In this document: positions 8,940 through 18,205 of the stretch, piece after piece
How the letters are laid out: each line of letters opens with the position of its first letter
Numbering within the stretch: the first letter of the stretch is position 1
DNA from: Porphyrobacter sp. LM 6
GTDB taxonomy: Bacteria > Pseudomonadota > Alphaproteobacteria > Sphingomonadales > Sphingomonadaceae
Length of the DNA stretch: 64,000 bases
Direction of reading: 5' to 3'
NCBI RefSeq assembly: GCF_001720465.1
Contig: NZ_CP017113.1
Coordinates: forward strand, 806,001 to 870,000
Made by a program: the position numbers and the translations under genes
The notes under the pieces: model-generated
Databases searched by the model: none
Told to the model about the DNA's origin: nothing
What the model saw: only the letters and a program-made list of their open reading frames with translations

Positions 8940-9890
8940 CTAGCTGGGGAACTTTGCGCCGGTCAGCTCTTCGCTTAGCGCCCATAGCCGCTCGGCGTAG
9001 CTGGGGTTGATGGCATAGGAACGCACACCGCCGGTCGCGGATTCGTCGTCCACCTCGGCGACATGGCAGTCCTCGCAATAGACTCCGCCCTTGCTTTCAA
9101 GCTCTTCGGCGGTGGCCGCCCAGCAGCTCGTGGCCGCACCTTGCGGGATGGTCTTCCACTGGAAGCCCGTGTCCTTCGAGGTGACGCGGGCCATCAACGT
9201 CTCGATCATTTCGGGGGTCATGTGGCGGCCGAGATTGGTCTGGATACCGCCCGGATGCACGGCATAGGCATGAATGCCCATCACCGCGAAGCGCTGCTCC
9301 AGCCCGACCGTGAACAGGATGTTGGCGGTCTTGGAATGGCCGTATGCGATCCACGGATCATATGCGCGGTGTTCGAAGAACGGATCTTCGAAATCGACTG
9401 GCGCGAAATGGTGCCCGCGGCTGGAGAGGTTGACGATGCGCTTCAGGTGCCCGCGCTCGATCAGCGGCATCAGTTCGGCGGTCAGCGCGAAGTGCCCCAG
9501 ATGATTGGTGCCGAGCTGCATCTCGAACCCGTCATGCGTGTGCTGGAACGGCGTTGCCATCACGCCCGCGTTGTTGATCAGAATATCGATCTTGGCGAAG
9601 CGCTGGCGTGCGCGGGAGGTGGCCGCGCGGATGCTTTCGAGCGACGTGAGGTCGACAGTGAGCGTGTCGAGCTGCGCCTTGGGGTGCTGGGCGCGGATCG
9701 CTGCCACAGACTCGTCGAGCTTGGCCTGATCGCGCCCTGCCATGATGACAAGCGCGCCGCGTGCCGCCATCGCGCGGGCGGTTTCCTGACCGAGGCCGGA
9801 GTTCGCACCCGTGATGAACACGGTCCGCCCCGACAGGTCTTTGCCCGCCAGCACCTCGTCCGTGGTGCTCGCCCAGCCAAATCCGCTCAT
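8940..9890 (-). CDS. Short-chain dehydrogenase/reductase
   Basis: A 316-residue NAD(P)-dependent oxidoreductase of the extended SDR type seen in retinol dehydrogenase or protochlorophyllide reductase-like proteins. The cofactor motif is TGANSGLG; NNAGV follows. The catalytic site is serine in NLSSRGHHF and YxxxK in AYGHSK. A Shine-Dalgarno (GGAGAGGGGA) precedes ATG 9890. Substrate unknown. It lies downstream of the GNAT gene on the same strand with a 17-bp gap. Confidence 0.88.
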   Translation of the reverse strand: MSGFGWASTTDEVLAGKDLSGRTVFITGANSGLGQETARAMAARGALVIMAGRDQAKLDESVAAIRAQHPKAQLDTLTVDLTSLESIRAATSRARQRFAKIDILINNAGVMATPFQHTHDGFEMQLGTNHLGHFALTAELMPLIERGHLKRIVNLSSRGHHFAPVDFEDPFFEHRAYDPWIAYGHSKTANILFTVGLEQRFAVMGIHAYAVHPGGIQTNLGRHMTPEMIETLMARVTSKDTGFQWKTIPQGAATSCWAATAEELESKGGVYCEDCHVAEVDDESATGGVRSYAINPSYAERLWALSEELTGAKFPS

Positions 9891-9907
9891 GTCCCCTCTC
9901 CCTTGGG

Positions 9908-10420
9908 TTACAGCTTCAATTCGTAGAGATACTCCGGATCAAGATGATCGCCCACCTGAAAGGTGATGTCGGCAATCTTGCCGAAGCCGTAGCGCTGGTA
10001 GAACCGCTGCGCGCCGAAGTTCTCTGCATAGACCGAGAGCAGGATGGCATCGTGCCCGCCCGCCTGCGCCTGTTCCAGCGCCCAGTCCATCAGCTGCGCG
10101 CCGATCCCGCTGCCGGTATGTGTGGGCAGAGCATAAAGCTGGCCCAGCTCGATCGGATCACGCGCGTCCGAATATTCACCGAACTTGGTCGGGTAGCGCA
10201 GCTTGCAGAAGGCGACGAGCGCGCCATCGTCCTCGACCAGGCAGTGGGTGCAGCTATCGCCCGCGATCTCCTCGCCGACCGCCTCGGGGTTGTGCACTTC
10301 GGCAAGGAAGGCCTCGAGGTCTTCGGGCTTGTAGAGGTGGCCGAAGGCCGCGACGAAGGTTTCGGCGCCGAGTTCGGCAAGGGCAGGGGCATCGGCGAGG
10401 GTGGCGGGTCGGAAGATCAT
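9908..10420 (-). CDS. GNAT family N-acetyltransferase
   Basis: A 170-residue acetyl-CoA-dependent acyltransferase with a single GNAT domain. The acetyl-CoA-binding loop is in THTGSGIGAQLMDWAL, and the C-terminal family feature is GAQRFYQRYGFGK. The acceptor is unknown. It is probably co-transcribed with the SDR gene 17 bp downstream and is divergent from the isoaspartyl peptidase gene. Confidence 0.85.
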   Translation of the reverse strand: MIFRPATLADAPALAELGAETFVAAFGHLYKPEDLEAFLAEVHNPEAVGEEIAGDSCTHCLVEDDGALVAFCKLRYPTKFGEYSDARDPIELGQLYALPTHTGSGIGAQLMDWALEQAQAGGHDAILLSVYAENFGAQRFYQRYGFGKIADITFQVGDHLDPEYLYELKL

Positions 10421-10494
10421 TGTCTCGCCCTAGCGGGTCGATCGCTCGCTGTTAAGCTGGCGAAAGCCGCAGGGGCGCGTTACACCTTGCCGCC

Positions 10495-11583
10495 ATGAAG
10501 AAACTTGTATCGCTGATCGCGCTCGCCCTCATGTCCCAACCCGCCCTTGCCGAGGAGGCGCCCAAGTGGTCGCTGGCGATCCACGGCGGGGCCGGCACGC
10601 TCGATCCGGCGCAGATGACGCCCGACAAGCGCGCTGCTTACGAGGCCGATCTCCAGAAGGCGCTCGATGCCGGATCGAAGATCCTCGCAGATGGCGGCAG
10701 CGCCATGGACGCGATCAAGGCGGCGATCATCATCATGGAAGATTCGCCGCTGTTCAACGCGGGCAAGGGGGCGGTGTTCACCTGGGACGGGACCAACGAG
10801 CTTGATGCCTCGATCATGGACGGGCGGGATCGTTCTGCGGGCGCGGTTGCGGGGGTGAAGACGGTCAAGAACCCGATCCTGCTGGCCGACACGGTGCGCA
10901 CCCAGAGCGAGCACGTGTTCCTCGTCGGCAAGGGCGCCGAGGATTTTGCCGTGTCCAAGGGCTTTGCGGTGACCCCGCCCGAATACTTCGCCACGCCGTT
11001 CCGGCGCGAGGCGCTGGAGCGGCTGAAGGCAGAGAAGCTCTCCGCGCTCGATGTCGATCACAAGTTCGGCACGGTCGGCGCAGTGGCTCTGGACAGCCAA
11101 GGTAACTTGGCCGCTGGCACCTCGACCGGCGGGATGACCGGCAAGCGCTGGGGCCGCGTGGGCGATGCGCCGCTGATCGGGGCGGGGACTTATGCGGATA
11201 ACCGAGCGTGCGCGGTGTCGGCGACGGGGTGGGGCGAATACTTCATCCGCGTCGGAGTGGCGCATGAGATTTGTAGCAAGATCAGACGGCCGGAACCTCA
11301 GTGCGGGGTCGTCGAATCGGATGATGGCGTAGGGGGCCATGTTGAGTGCCGCTCATTCCGCGCCCTAAGCCAAGAGCGCGCGCAGGCGGCGGCGGACGCG
11401 GTCATGGCCGACGTCAAGGAACTTGGCGGCGATGGCGGGGTGATCCTCGTCACGCCCGAGGGTCATGCGATCTTCAGCTTCAACACCACCGGCATGTATC
11501 GCGGCCGCGCGACCAGCGCGGGGGTGCGCGAAGTGGCGATCTTCGGCGGCGAGGAGAAGGCGTCGAAAACGCCGGATCATTGA
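10495..11583 (+). CDS. Exported isoaspartyl peptidase / plant-type L-asparaginase with an internal insertion
   Basis: A 362-residue Ntn-hydrolase that removes isoaspartyl residues or hydrolyses asparagine. A signal peptide (MKKLVSLIALALMSQPALA) sends it to the periplasm. The autocleavage threonine, which becomes the catalytic N-terminus of the beta subunit, is in KFGTVGAVALD. GTSTGGMTGKRWGRVGDAP is the conserved oxyanion region. After GVAHEIC there are about 22 extra residues compared with family members before AADAVM resumes; their codons (AGA, GTA, CTA, TCA) are unlike the rest of the gene. The reading frame is intact, so activity may survive. Confidence 0.85.
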   Translation: MKKLVSLIALALMSQPALAEEAPKWSLAIHGGAGTLDPAQMTPDKRAAYEADLQKALDAGSKILADGGSAMDAIKAAIIIMEDSPLFNAGKGAVFTWDGTNELDASIMDGRDRSAGAVAGVKTVKNPILLADTVRTQSEHVFLVGKGAEDFAVSKGFAVTPPEYFATPFRREALERLKAEKLSALDVDHKFGTVGAVALDSQGNLAAGTSTGGMTGKRWGRVGDAPLIGAGTYADNRACAVSATGWGEYFIRVGVAHEICSKIRRPEPQCGVVESDDGVGGHVECRSFRALSQERAQAAADAVMADVKELGGDGGVILVTPEGHAIFSFNTTGMYRGRATSAGVREVAIFGGEEKASKTPDH

Positions 11584-11592
11584 TCCCGCCGG

Positions 11593-11658
11593 CCGTTCGT
11601 GTCGAGCGAAGTCGAGACACTTCGCGCAAAGCCTCTCGACTTCGCTCGAGGCGAGCGG
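11593..11658. repeat. Dispersed palindromic repeat, copy 1
   Basis: An inverted repeat with 16-bp perfect arms: TCGAGCGAAGTCGAGA at 11602-11617 and its complement at 11634-11649, with a 16-base loop. Outer arms CCGTTCG/CGAGCGG add one mismatch. A second copy is at 25819-25890. It sits between the convergent peptidase and beta-lactamase genes and could also act as a transcription end for both. Confidence 0.85.
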
Positions 11659-11665
11659 GATCAGT

Positions 11666-12592
11666 TCAATACAGCTTGCCCACCAGCGGCAGTCCGCGTT
11701 CGGGTTCCGCGAATTCCTTGATCACCCGGCCCACCCGCGAGAGCGTGAGCTGCGCGCGGGCCTGCATGTCGTCGCCGGCCTGCCGCGCGCGGAAATAGCA
11801 GGCGAAGGTGATCGGCGGCTCGCCCTTCGGCCCTTCGGCGAACCCGATGTCGATGTAATTGCCATCGGTGCCGATCAGCCCGCTGGTGCCGGTCTTGTCG
11901 CCCGCCACCCAGCCTTCGGGCAGGCCTGCACGCACGCGCTTGAGCCCGGTTTCGGTTGCGACCATCCAGCCCTTCAGCATCGTGCGTTCGGCTTCCGGCA
12001 GGACATTGCCGTAGATGATCGCGGCGACCGTGCGCGCCATGGCGGCGGGGGTTGTCGTGTCGCGGAACTCGGCTGGCGGGACGATATTCATCTCCGGCTC
12101 GTAACGATCGACCCGGCTGACGTCGTCACCGATGCTGCGCCAGAAGGCGGTCAGCGCTGCCGGGCCGCCAAGCTCGCGCAGGAGGATATTGGCCGCCGGA
12201 TTGTCCGATGTGGTTTGCGTCGCCTCCGCCAGCTCGCGCAAGGTTGCGCCGGTGGCGATCCGTTCGCGCGTGAAGGGCGCGTATTCGAGCATCTCGGCCT
12301 CGGTCCACGTCACGCGCTTGTCGGCGTCGATGGTCCCGGCGGCAGCGCGCGCGAGCAGGAGCGCGGCGAGCGAGAACTTGAACGAAGAGGCATGGCCGAA
12401 GCGCATGCTCCGGTTGATGCCGACCGACAGGCCGGTGACGGTGTTGTAAAGCTCGACCCCGAGCGTGCCGTTGCCCGCCGCCTCGATGATCCGCAGCTCC
12501 GCCGCGAGCCGGCCGATCGGGCTCTGGTCAGGCGGGATGCACGCGCCTGCGCCCAGTGCCAGCGTGCCGCCAATGAAGAAACGCCGATCCAT
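11666..12592 (-). CDS. Class A beta-lactamase
   Basis: A 308-residue serine hydrolase with all class A landmarks: nucleophile motif SSFK (HASSFKFSLAA), SDN (TTSDNPAANILL), the omega-loop general base in EPEMN, and KTG (GDKTGTSG). The N-terminus MDRRFFIGGTLALGAGAC combines a twin-arginine-like start with a lipobox-like cysteine, so it may be an anchored periplasmic enzyme. ATG 12592 is chosen; GTG 12598, which overlaps the RDD gene stop, is the alternative. Some class A proteins are not good beta-lactamases; the substrate range is not readable here. Confidence 0.87.
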   Translation of the reverse strand: MDRRFFIGGTLALGAGACIPPDQSPIGRLAAELRIIEAAGNGTLGVELYNTVTGLSVGINRSMRFGHASSFKFSLAALLLARAAAGTIDADKRVTWTEAEMLEYAPFTRERIATGATLRELAEATQTTSDNPAANILLRELGGPAALTAFWRSIGDDVSRVDRYEPEMNIVPPAEFRDTTTPAAMARTVAAIIYGNVLPEAERTMLKGWMVATETGLKRVRAGLPEGWVAGDKTGTSGLIGTDGNYIDIGFAEGPKGEPPITFACYFRARQAGDDMQARAQLTLSRVGRVIKEFAEPERGLPLVGKLY

Positions 12593-12594
12593 TT

Positions 12595-13515
12595 TCACGA
12601 GAACTTGTCCGCCTTGCGCTTGCCGAACCGCATGTCGCCTTCGAGCTTGGCCCGCAATTGCGTATAGAAGGCTTCGAGGAAAGCCCTTTCGTCGCCCGCG
12701 CCCGGTTCCCAGCCGATCTTGCGGCAGATGGTATCATGGACCGCGGTGAGCGCCTCGGGCTGGGCTTCGCGCAACATCCGCTCGAGCGTCTGGAGCTCCT
12801 TTTCGCCGTAGACCGACAGTTCCGCTTCGCCGAAGGTGTAGCGTGCGCCGGTGATGGTGCTGGCCCCACTTGCGGCGGCGGCGCCCTGAGTCGAGAGCGT
12901 TTCGGCAAGCCGCGTGCGCGGACGTTCGACCACCCATGTCCCCGCGATGATATCGCCTGCGCGCAGGGCATCGCGGTTGAAGAACGGGAATAGCAGGAAC
13001 AGCGCGAGCCAGCCGGTCATCACCCAGCCAAGCGCGCCGATATCCTGCTGCATGGAGTTCATCACCATAATTGTCAGCAAGGTGACCAACGGGTAGAAGA
13101 CCTCGATATCGCGCAGCAGGTTGCGCGCGATCACCGCTTCGGCGGTCAGCCTTCCACCATCGCGCGGGGCAATGCGGATGCCGACGATACGCTTGCCCAG
13201 AGTCGCCCCGCGCGGGCCCAGTTCCTGAATCAGAAAATAGCCATACCAGGTGAGGAACCCGGCCAGCGCGAGCAGGATCAGCAGAAACTCCTGCGCCCCG
13301 CGCGGCGCGGCGGAAGGGTCGAGACTTGTGCCTTCGAGCAGCCCGCCGGCGATCCAAATGACCATCAGATAGAAAGCAATCAGGCCGGTCACGATGATCG
13401 TCACGTCGAGCATCAGCGCGCCCGCCCGGCTCCCGCGCGAGGCGATTGTCAGCGGCAGGGCGATGCCTTCCGGGGTCACCAGCGTGCGCGTGCGATTGTC
13501 TGCCGGCTTGCTCAC
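12595..13515 (-). CDS. RDD family membrane protein
   Basis: A 306-residue protein with an RDD-type membrane domain (several helices, roughly residues 25-170, including ATLGKRIVGIRIAPRDGGRL) and a cytoplasmic C-terminal tail with a helical segment. The start is the GTG at 13515, which overlaps the stop of the SpoIIM-like gene (GTGA). It is the last gene of the DUF4129-DUF4350-MoxR-DUF58-SpoIIM-RDD operon. RDD proteins are linked to transport or membrane stress; the exact role is unknown. Confidence 0.8.
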   Translation of the reverse strand: MSKPADNRTRTLVTPEGIALPLTIASRGSRAGALMLDVTIIVTGLIAFYLMVIWIAGGLLEGTSLDPSAAPRGAQEFLLILLALAGFLTWYGYFLIQELGPRGATLGKRIVGIRIAPRDGGRLTAEAVIARNLLRDIEVFYPLVTLLTIMVMNSMQQDIGALGWVMTGWLALFLLFPFFNRDALRAGDIIAGTWVVERPRTRLAETLSTQGAAAASGASTITGARYTFGEAELSVYGEKELQTLERMLREAQPEALTAVHDTICRKIGWEPGAGDERAFLEAFYTQLRAKLEGDMRFGKRKADKFS

Positions 13516-14579
13516 GCGGCCTCGCTTGCGCTGCGGCGCGGACGGTAGAGGAAGAAATAGCTGAGCCAGAAGATCAGCATCGTCCCGCCGATCAGGAAGC
13601 GCCCCGGCTCGCCGTCGACCAGCTGGCGCGGGAAGGCTTCGAGCAGTCCGGCGATGATCATCATGATCACCACGCCGACCATCACCACCGCGCCGCGCCG
13701 CCCGGCTTCGGCAGCGGCATCGAGCACCGGGCGGGTGCCGGGAAAGGCCATCGCCCGTCCGATATGCAGCCCCGCCGCGCCCGACAGCATGATGCCGAAC
13801 AGCTCGGTTGTGCCATGCACGCTCAGCCATGCGGAAATCTCCACCAGCAGGCCTTGCCCCGCAAACAGCCACAGGATCGCGCCGAGCATCGCGGCATTGT
13901 GAACCATCAACATCAACGAGGGGATGCCGAAAGCGAAACCCAGCGCAAAGGCAAGGATGCACACCGCCGAATTGTTGCTGAACAGCTGTGCGGCGAAGGC
14001 CGAAAGCCCGGCCGCGCTTTCCTCTGTGGCGAGCGTCCGCAACAGCTCCTCGCGGCTCGCCCCCGGCACGCGGGTATCGGCGAGGCCTCCGGGGATCAGG
14101 CGGTAATACCATTCCTCGTTCTGCGCGACGAGCAGCCAGCCGACCACCGCGCCCGCCATCATCACGAACAGCGAGATGCAGATATCGAGCCAGATTTCGC
14201 GCACCGCGCGGCTCCATCCGCCCAGCAGGAAGTCGCGCAGCCAGCGCGCAAAGCCCTGCCGCGGGCCATAGACCTGGAACCACGCGCGCTGCACCAACGC
14301 CTCGAGGTAGCCGAGCGTCGCGGCATCCAGCGAGGTTTCGCGCGCGACCGAAAGCGAGGACGCCGCTGTGCGGTAGAGCGCTGGAAGAGCGATAAGGTCG
14401 TCATCGGAAATGCGCCGCAGCCCGCCGCGCTCCATCCGCGCCACGATCTCTTCCAGCCGCCGCCATTCACCCTCGCGTTCCAGCCGGAAGCGGTCCGAAC
14501 GCAGTGCGGCGCTTTCGATATCGGGCGGCGCGGCAATTGCTCCGCGCCCGAACCAAGACGAGATGATCGGTGCCTTCAT
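13512..14579 (-). CDS. Stage II sporulation protein M (SpoIIM)-like membrane protein
   Basis: A 355-residue protein with a soluble helical N-terminal third and about five to six transmembrane helices from residue 130 on. The SpoIIM/DUF95 core is visible in FSNNSAVCILAFALGFAFGI and SVHGTTELFGIMLSGAAGLHIG. The organism is not a spore former. In non-sporulating bacteria this family travels with RDD, MoxR and DUF58 genes, as here, suggesting an envelope function of the whole set. It starts 7 bp after DUF58 and is coupled to the RDD gene. Confidence 0.85.
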   Translation of the reverse strand: MKAPIISSWFGRGAIAAPPDIESAALRSDRFRLEREGEWRRLEEIVARMERGGLRRISDDDLIALPALYRTAASSLSVARETSLDAATLGYLEALVQRAWFQVYGPRQGFARWLRDFLLGGWSRAVREIWLDICISLFVMMAGAVVGWLLVAQNEEWYYRLIPGGLADTRVPGASREELLRTLATEESAAGLSAFAAQLFSNNSAVCILAFALGFAFGIPSLMLMVHNAAMLGAILWLFAGQGLLVEISAWLSVHGTTELFGIMLSGAAGLHIGRAMAFPGTRPVLDAAAEAGRRGAVVMVGVVIMMIIAGLLEAFPRQLVDGEPGRFLIGGTMLIFWLSYFFLYRPRRSASEAA

Positions 14580-14586
14580 GCGCGCC

Positions 14587-15960
14587 TCACCCGATGGCCT
14601 CGCTGCTGCGGATCTGGTAATAGCGATCGATCAGGCGCGGGCCGATCGTCTCCCACGGGGCCTCGATCACATCGATGCCCATCCGCCGCAGCCGCCCCAG
14701 CACCAGCTTGCGCTGCTGGAGCAGCGTGTCGGCGGTGACAGCGCGGGCCAAGGTGGTGATATCGTCCGGCGATGCGGCGATCTGATCTTCGATCTCGCTG
14801 TCGGCGATGGTGACGAACAGCACCAGATGCTTGTCCGCCAGCCGCCCGAGGCTTTCGACCATCAGTTCGGCGCTGGTCGGATCGGTGAAGTCGGAGAACA
14901 GCACCACCAGCGAACGGCGCTTGAGCTTCGATGTCAATGTGGCGAGCGCGAGGGTGAAATTGGGTTCGGCAGCGGTGTAATCGAGCCCGGCGGCCGCGCT
15001 TTGCAGGCGGTGGAAGGCGCGGGCATCGCCGATGAACGGGGTCATGATCTGGGGGCGCTGGGCAAAGCCGAACAGCGCGCATTTGTCCCCGCCCTTAAGC
15101 ACCACATAGGCGCAAGTGAGAGCTGCCGAAACCGCACGATCGATGCGGGGAAGCTCGTCCACCGGCTCGCACATCGCCTGCCCGCAATCGAAAGCGAACA
15201 CGATCTGGTTGTTGCGCTCGCTCTCGTTCTCGCGGGCGAACAGGCGAGTGTGGCGGGCGCTGGCCTTCCAGTCGATGCGGCGGCGGTCCATGCCCGGCTC
15301 GTATTCGCTGAGCGCCTCGAACTGCGTTCCCTCGCCGCGGATGCGCCGGGCGATGAGGCCGAGCTGGGCGTTGCGCAGGAAGGTCTGCAGATCGGGCGAG
15401 CGCACCGGCGAAAGATCGGGCCAGATCCGCACGACCTGATCGAGCGAGTAGCTGACCTGCCGCGCGCCGAGGCCGAGCGGCCCTTCCCAGCGCAGCCATG
15501 CCTTTGTGACCTCCGCCGTGCCGCGCCGGTCGGGCGTGATCCTAGCCTCTCCGCGCCAGTCGGGCGTGTCCGGCATCCGCACAAGATCGAACGTCACCCG
15601 GCCGCCAGAACCCAGCCGCGGATCGCAGGCGAGCGCGGCGGCGACACGGCGCTGCCGGCCTCCGGAAAAGCGGGCGGTGACGGCAAGGTCTGCCGGCTGC
15701 CCGACTTCGACATCGGTGGGTGCGTTGATATCCCACCCGGCATTTCGGCCCGAAAGCAGCGCGTCGAGCACCACCAGCGCGAGCAAGGCGCCGCCGATTA
15801 TCGGCGCAATTACCCATGCGCCGGGGGCCGTGGCGGCAATCACCAGCGCGACCGGAGCGAGCCCCGCGACCAGCCACGCCGCACGTTCGGTCGGCGCGAC
15901 GATGAGCAGCGGCCTGAGCGGCCGGAAAATCACTCCGAGAAGGCGGAGCAGTGCGTCCAT
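14587..15960 (-). CDS. DUF58 domain-containing protein
   Basis: A 457-residue protein with two N-terminal transmembrane helices (about residues 15-60) and a DUF58/vWA-like cytoplasmic part. The DUF58 signature is DRRRIDWKASARHTRLFARE near residue 225. FAFDCGQAM resembles the metal-site start of a vWA fold. DUF58 proteins are regular partners of MoxR ATPases, whose gene lies 3 bp upstream here; a chaperone-like or maturation role of the pair is known only in outline. Confidence 0.88.
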   Translation of the reverse strand: MDALLRLLGVIFRPLRPLLIVAPTERAAWLVAGLAPVALVIAATAPGAWVIAPIIGGALLALVVLDALLSGRNAGWDINAPTDVEVGQPADLAVTARFSGGRQRRVAAALACDPRLGSGGRVTFDLVRMPDTPDWRGEARITPDRRGTAEVTKAWLRWEGPLGLGARQVSYSLDQVVRIWPDLSPVRSPDLQTFLRNAQLGLIARRIRGEGTQFEALSEYEPGMDRRRIDWKASARHTRLFARENESERNNQIVFAFDCGQAMCEPVDELPRIDRAVSAALTCAYVVLKGGDKCALFGFAQRPQIMTPFIGDARAFHRLQSAAAGLDYTAAEPNFTLALATLTSKLKRRSLVVLFSDFTDPTSAELMVESLGRLADKHLVLFVTIADSEIEDQIAASPDDITTLARAVTADTLLQQRKLVLGRLRRMGIDVIEAPWETIGPRLIDRYYQIRSSEAIG

Positions 15961-15963
15961 CGC

Positions 15964-16926
15964 TTAGCGGGGAGCCTCGGTCGCTTCGACCAGCTCGGCG
16001 ACGAGCGCCTCCATATCGCGCCCTTCGATCTCGGCAGCGGGGGACAGGGTCAGGCGGTGGCGCAGCACCGGCACAGCGAGCGCTTTGACATCATCGGGGA
16101 TCACGTAGGCCCGACCCTCCAGCGCCGCGCGGGCGCGAGCGGCATTGGCCAGCAGCACCGCCGCGCGGGGCGATGCGCCGACCGTCAGCTGGCTGTGTTC
16201 GCGGGTGGCGCGCACCAGCCGGACGACATAGGCGGTGATCTCGTCCGCGACGGTGACCTGCGCCAGCGCCCCGCTCGCCGCGGTCAGCCCCGCGGCGTTG
16301 GTGACGGCGGTGACACCCAGATCAGCAGGCCGCTGCGGGCCGGAACGCTGGCCATAGGTGGCAACGATCCGCGCCTCTTCCTCCTCGGCCGGGTAAGGCA
16401 CCAGCAGCTTGAACACGAAGCGATCAAGCTGGGCTTCGGGCAAGGGATAGACGCCCTGGTTCTCGATCGGGTTCTGGGTAGCGATCACCATGAAGCGATC
16501 GGGCAGGTGGTGGGTCTCCCCGTCGAGCGTTACGCGGCGTTCCTGCATCGCTTCGAGCAGTGCGGCCTGGGTCTTGGGCGGGGTGCGGTTGATTTCGTCG
16601 GCCAGCAGCAGATCGCAGAAAATTGGCCCGCGGGTGAGGGTGAACTGGCTGGTCTGGAAGTTGAACAGGTTCGACCCGAGGATGTCGCCCGGCAGCAGAT
16701 CGGGGGTGAACTGGATGCGCCCGAAATCGAGGCCCAGCGCGGTCGCGAAGGCATTGGCGAGAAAAGTCTTGGCGGTTCCCGGCGGGCCTTCAAGAAGCAC
16801 GTGGCCTTCCGAAAGCATGGCGGTCAGCAGCATGTCGACCATTGCTTCCTGCCCGACAATCGCCTTGGCGACTTCGGCACGGATAGCGTCGGCAAGGTTG
16901 CGGACATCGGAGAGAGACATCGTCAT
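15964..16926 (-). CDS. MoxR family AAA+ ATPase
   Basis: A 320-residue AAA+ ATPase. Walker A GPPGTAKT is at about residues 47-54 and Walker [10 protein letters not shown] at about 107. Sensor 1 is in [20 protein letters not shown]. The C-terminal lid domain follows. MoxR proteins act as chaperones that load cofactors or remodel vWA-domain partners; the likely partner here is the adjacent DUF58 protein. It lies 4 bp after the DUF4350 gene in the same operon. Confidence 0.93.
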   Translation of the reverse strand: MTMSLSDVRNLADAIRAEVAKAIVGQEAMVDMLLTAMLSEGHVLLEGPPGTAKTFLANAFATALGLDFGRIQFTPDLLPGDILGSNLFNFQTSQFTLTRGPIFCDLLLADEINRTPPKTQAALLEAMQERRVTLDGETHHLPDRFMVIATQNPIENQGVYPLPEAQLDRFVFKLLVPYPAEEEEARIVATYGQRSGPQRPADLGVTAVTNAAGLTAASGALAQVTVADEITAYVVRLVRATREHSQLTVGASPRAAVLLANAARARAALEGRAYVIPDDVKALAVPVLRHRLTLSPAAEIEGRDMEALVAELVEATEAPR

Positions 16927-16930
16927 CGGG

Positions 16931-18205
16931 CTATTTCCCCTGGGAAAGCTTGGTGGTGAGCGAATCGAGCGCCTGTGCGGCAGTCAGAATGTCGGCGGGC
17001 TTGCTCGCCGCCTCGAGCCGCGTGGCGCGGCGGGTGAAGGGTTCTTCGCCCGGCAGGCGGCGGGCGAGGGCGGCGTCGATGGCCTGCGGATCGGGCCGGG
17101 CAAGTCCGAGCCGCTCGGCAATCCGCCGTGCCGACAGTGCAGCATAGGGCGCACCCAGCAGCCGCAGCCGGCGTGCGCGCAGGATCAGGCCCGCGCCATT
17201 GGCGATCAGCCGCTGCTTACCGAAGGCGATGGCGGGGCCACCGGCGAGGGCTGGCGGGCCGAACCGCTGGAACGCGCGCCAGCCGACGATCAGCAGTGCC
17301 AGCAGCAGACACAGCGTCGCGGCCAGGAACGGCGGGCGGAAGGCGAGCGTCAGGAGGTTCTCCGACGCGCCAAACCCGTTCAGCGTCATGTCGAAAGTGA
17401 CTGCGGAGATATCCCCGTCATAGGTCAGCTCCTCGACCAGCGCGAGCGCGGCCTCGGCACGGCTCTGGCCCGCCATGCCGTAATTGTTCACCAGATCGGC
17501 ATCGGCCACGAAGATCGTCCAATGCGCGTTCTCGTTATAGGCAGAGCCTGGCTCGCCGATCACCTTGAACGCCAGCGTGTGGCCCGCAGCATCGGCGATC
17601 AGCGCTTCGTGGCGCGCATTGCTATCGGCGTAGAGCATGGTCCGGGTCGGCATCCGGCCTGACAGGCCCAGCCCTTCCCATGAGTGCGCTTCATCCTTCG
17701 CCAGCGCTTCCTTGATGTGCTTGAATTTGTAGGGTTCCGGTAATTCCGCAGCCCATTCGGACGGATAGGCGCCCGTCAGTATGACCCAGCCAGGCTTGAA
17801 CTTCTCGCGCGCATCCTCGGGCAGGATCGGCGGCGGCAGGCTGGCATCCCACTTGGGCAGGATCACCAGCGTCGGGCCGAGGCCTTCGCGCTTCTGCAAC
17901 AGTTCGGCGAATTCCTCGGGGTCGACATAGGCTGGCGGGGTCAGCACCAGCAGATCATAGGTTTCGAGCCCCGAGGGGCTGCGTGAACGGGTGACATCGT
18001 ACCCCTCGGCGGCAAGCAGGCGTACAAAACCCGCATAGCCGTTGAGCCCCGTGCCGGCCGCATGGGCCTGTCCGTCATTGCCGCGATCGCCGAACTCCTC
18101 GCCTGCGGCGATCAGCCACACCATTGCCAGAAACAGCGCAAAGCCGACCGCGACCAGCATCAGCGCGCCGAACCGCGAGAAGGGGACGGACGGGGCGGCG
18201 GTCAT
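16931..18205 (-). CDS. DUF4350 domain-containing membrane protein
   Basis: A 424-residue protein with one transmembrane helix near the N-terminus (about residues 12-32), a long extracytoplasmic DUF4350 region including [21 protein letters not shown], and a second helix near residue 300. The C-terminal tail is cytoplasmic and ends in KLSQGK. ATG 18205 overlaps the stop of the DUF4129 gene by 4 bp. Function is unknown; the gene order DUF4129-DUF4350-MoxR-DUF58 recurs in bacteria. Confidence 0.82.
   Translation of the reverse strand: MTAAPSVPFSRFGALMLVAVGFALFLAMVWLIAAGEEFGDRGNDGQAHAAGTGLNGYAGFVRLLAAEGYDVTRSRSPSGLETYDLLVLTPPAYVDPEEFAELLQKREGLGPTLVILPKWDASLPPPILPEDAREKFKPGWVILTGAYPSEWAAELPEPYKFKHIKEALAKDEAHSWEGLGLSGRMPTRTMLYADSNARHEALIADAAGHTLAFKVIGEPGSAYNENAHWTIFVADADLVNNYGMAGQSRAEAALALVEELTYDGDISAVTFDMTLNGFGASENLLTLAFRPPFLAATLCLLLALLIVGWRAFQRFGPPALAGGPAIAFGKQRLIANGAGLILRARRLRLLGAPYAALSARRIAERLGLARPDPQAIDAALARRLPGEEPFTRRATRLEAASKPADILTAAQALDSLTTKLSQGK

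Noticed and set aside
14410..16959. Very long plus-strand open frame (849 codons) across the DUF58 and MoxR genes
   Set aside because: Antisense shadow; the minus strand shows Walker and DUF58 motifs with tight operon spacing.
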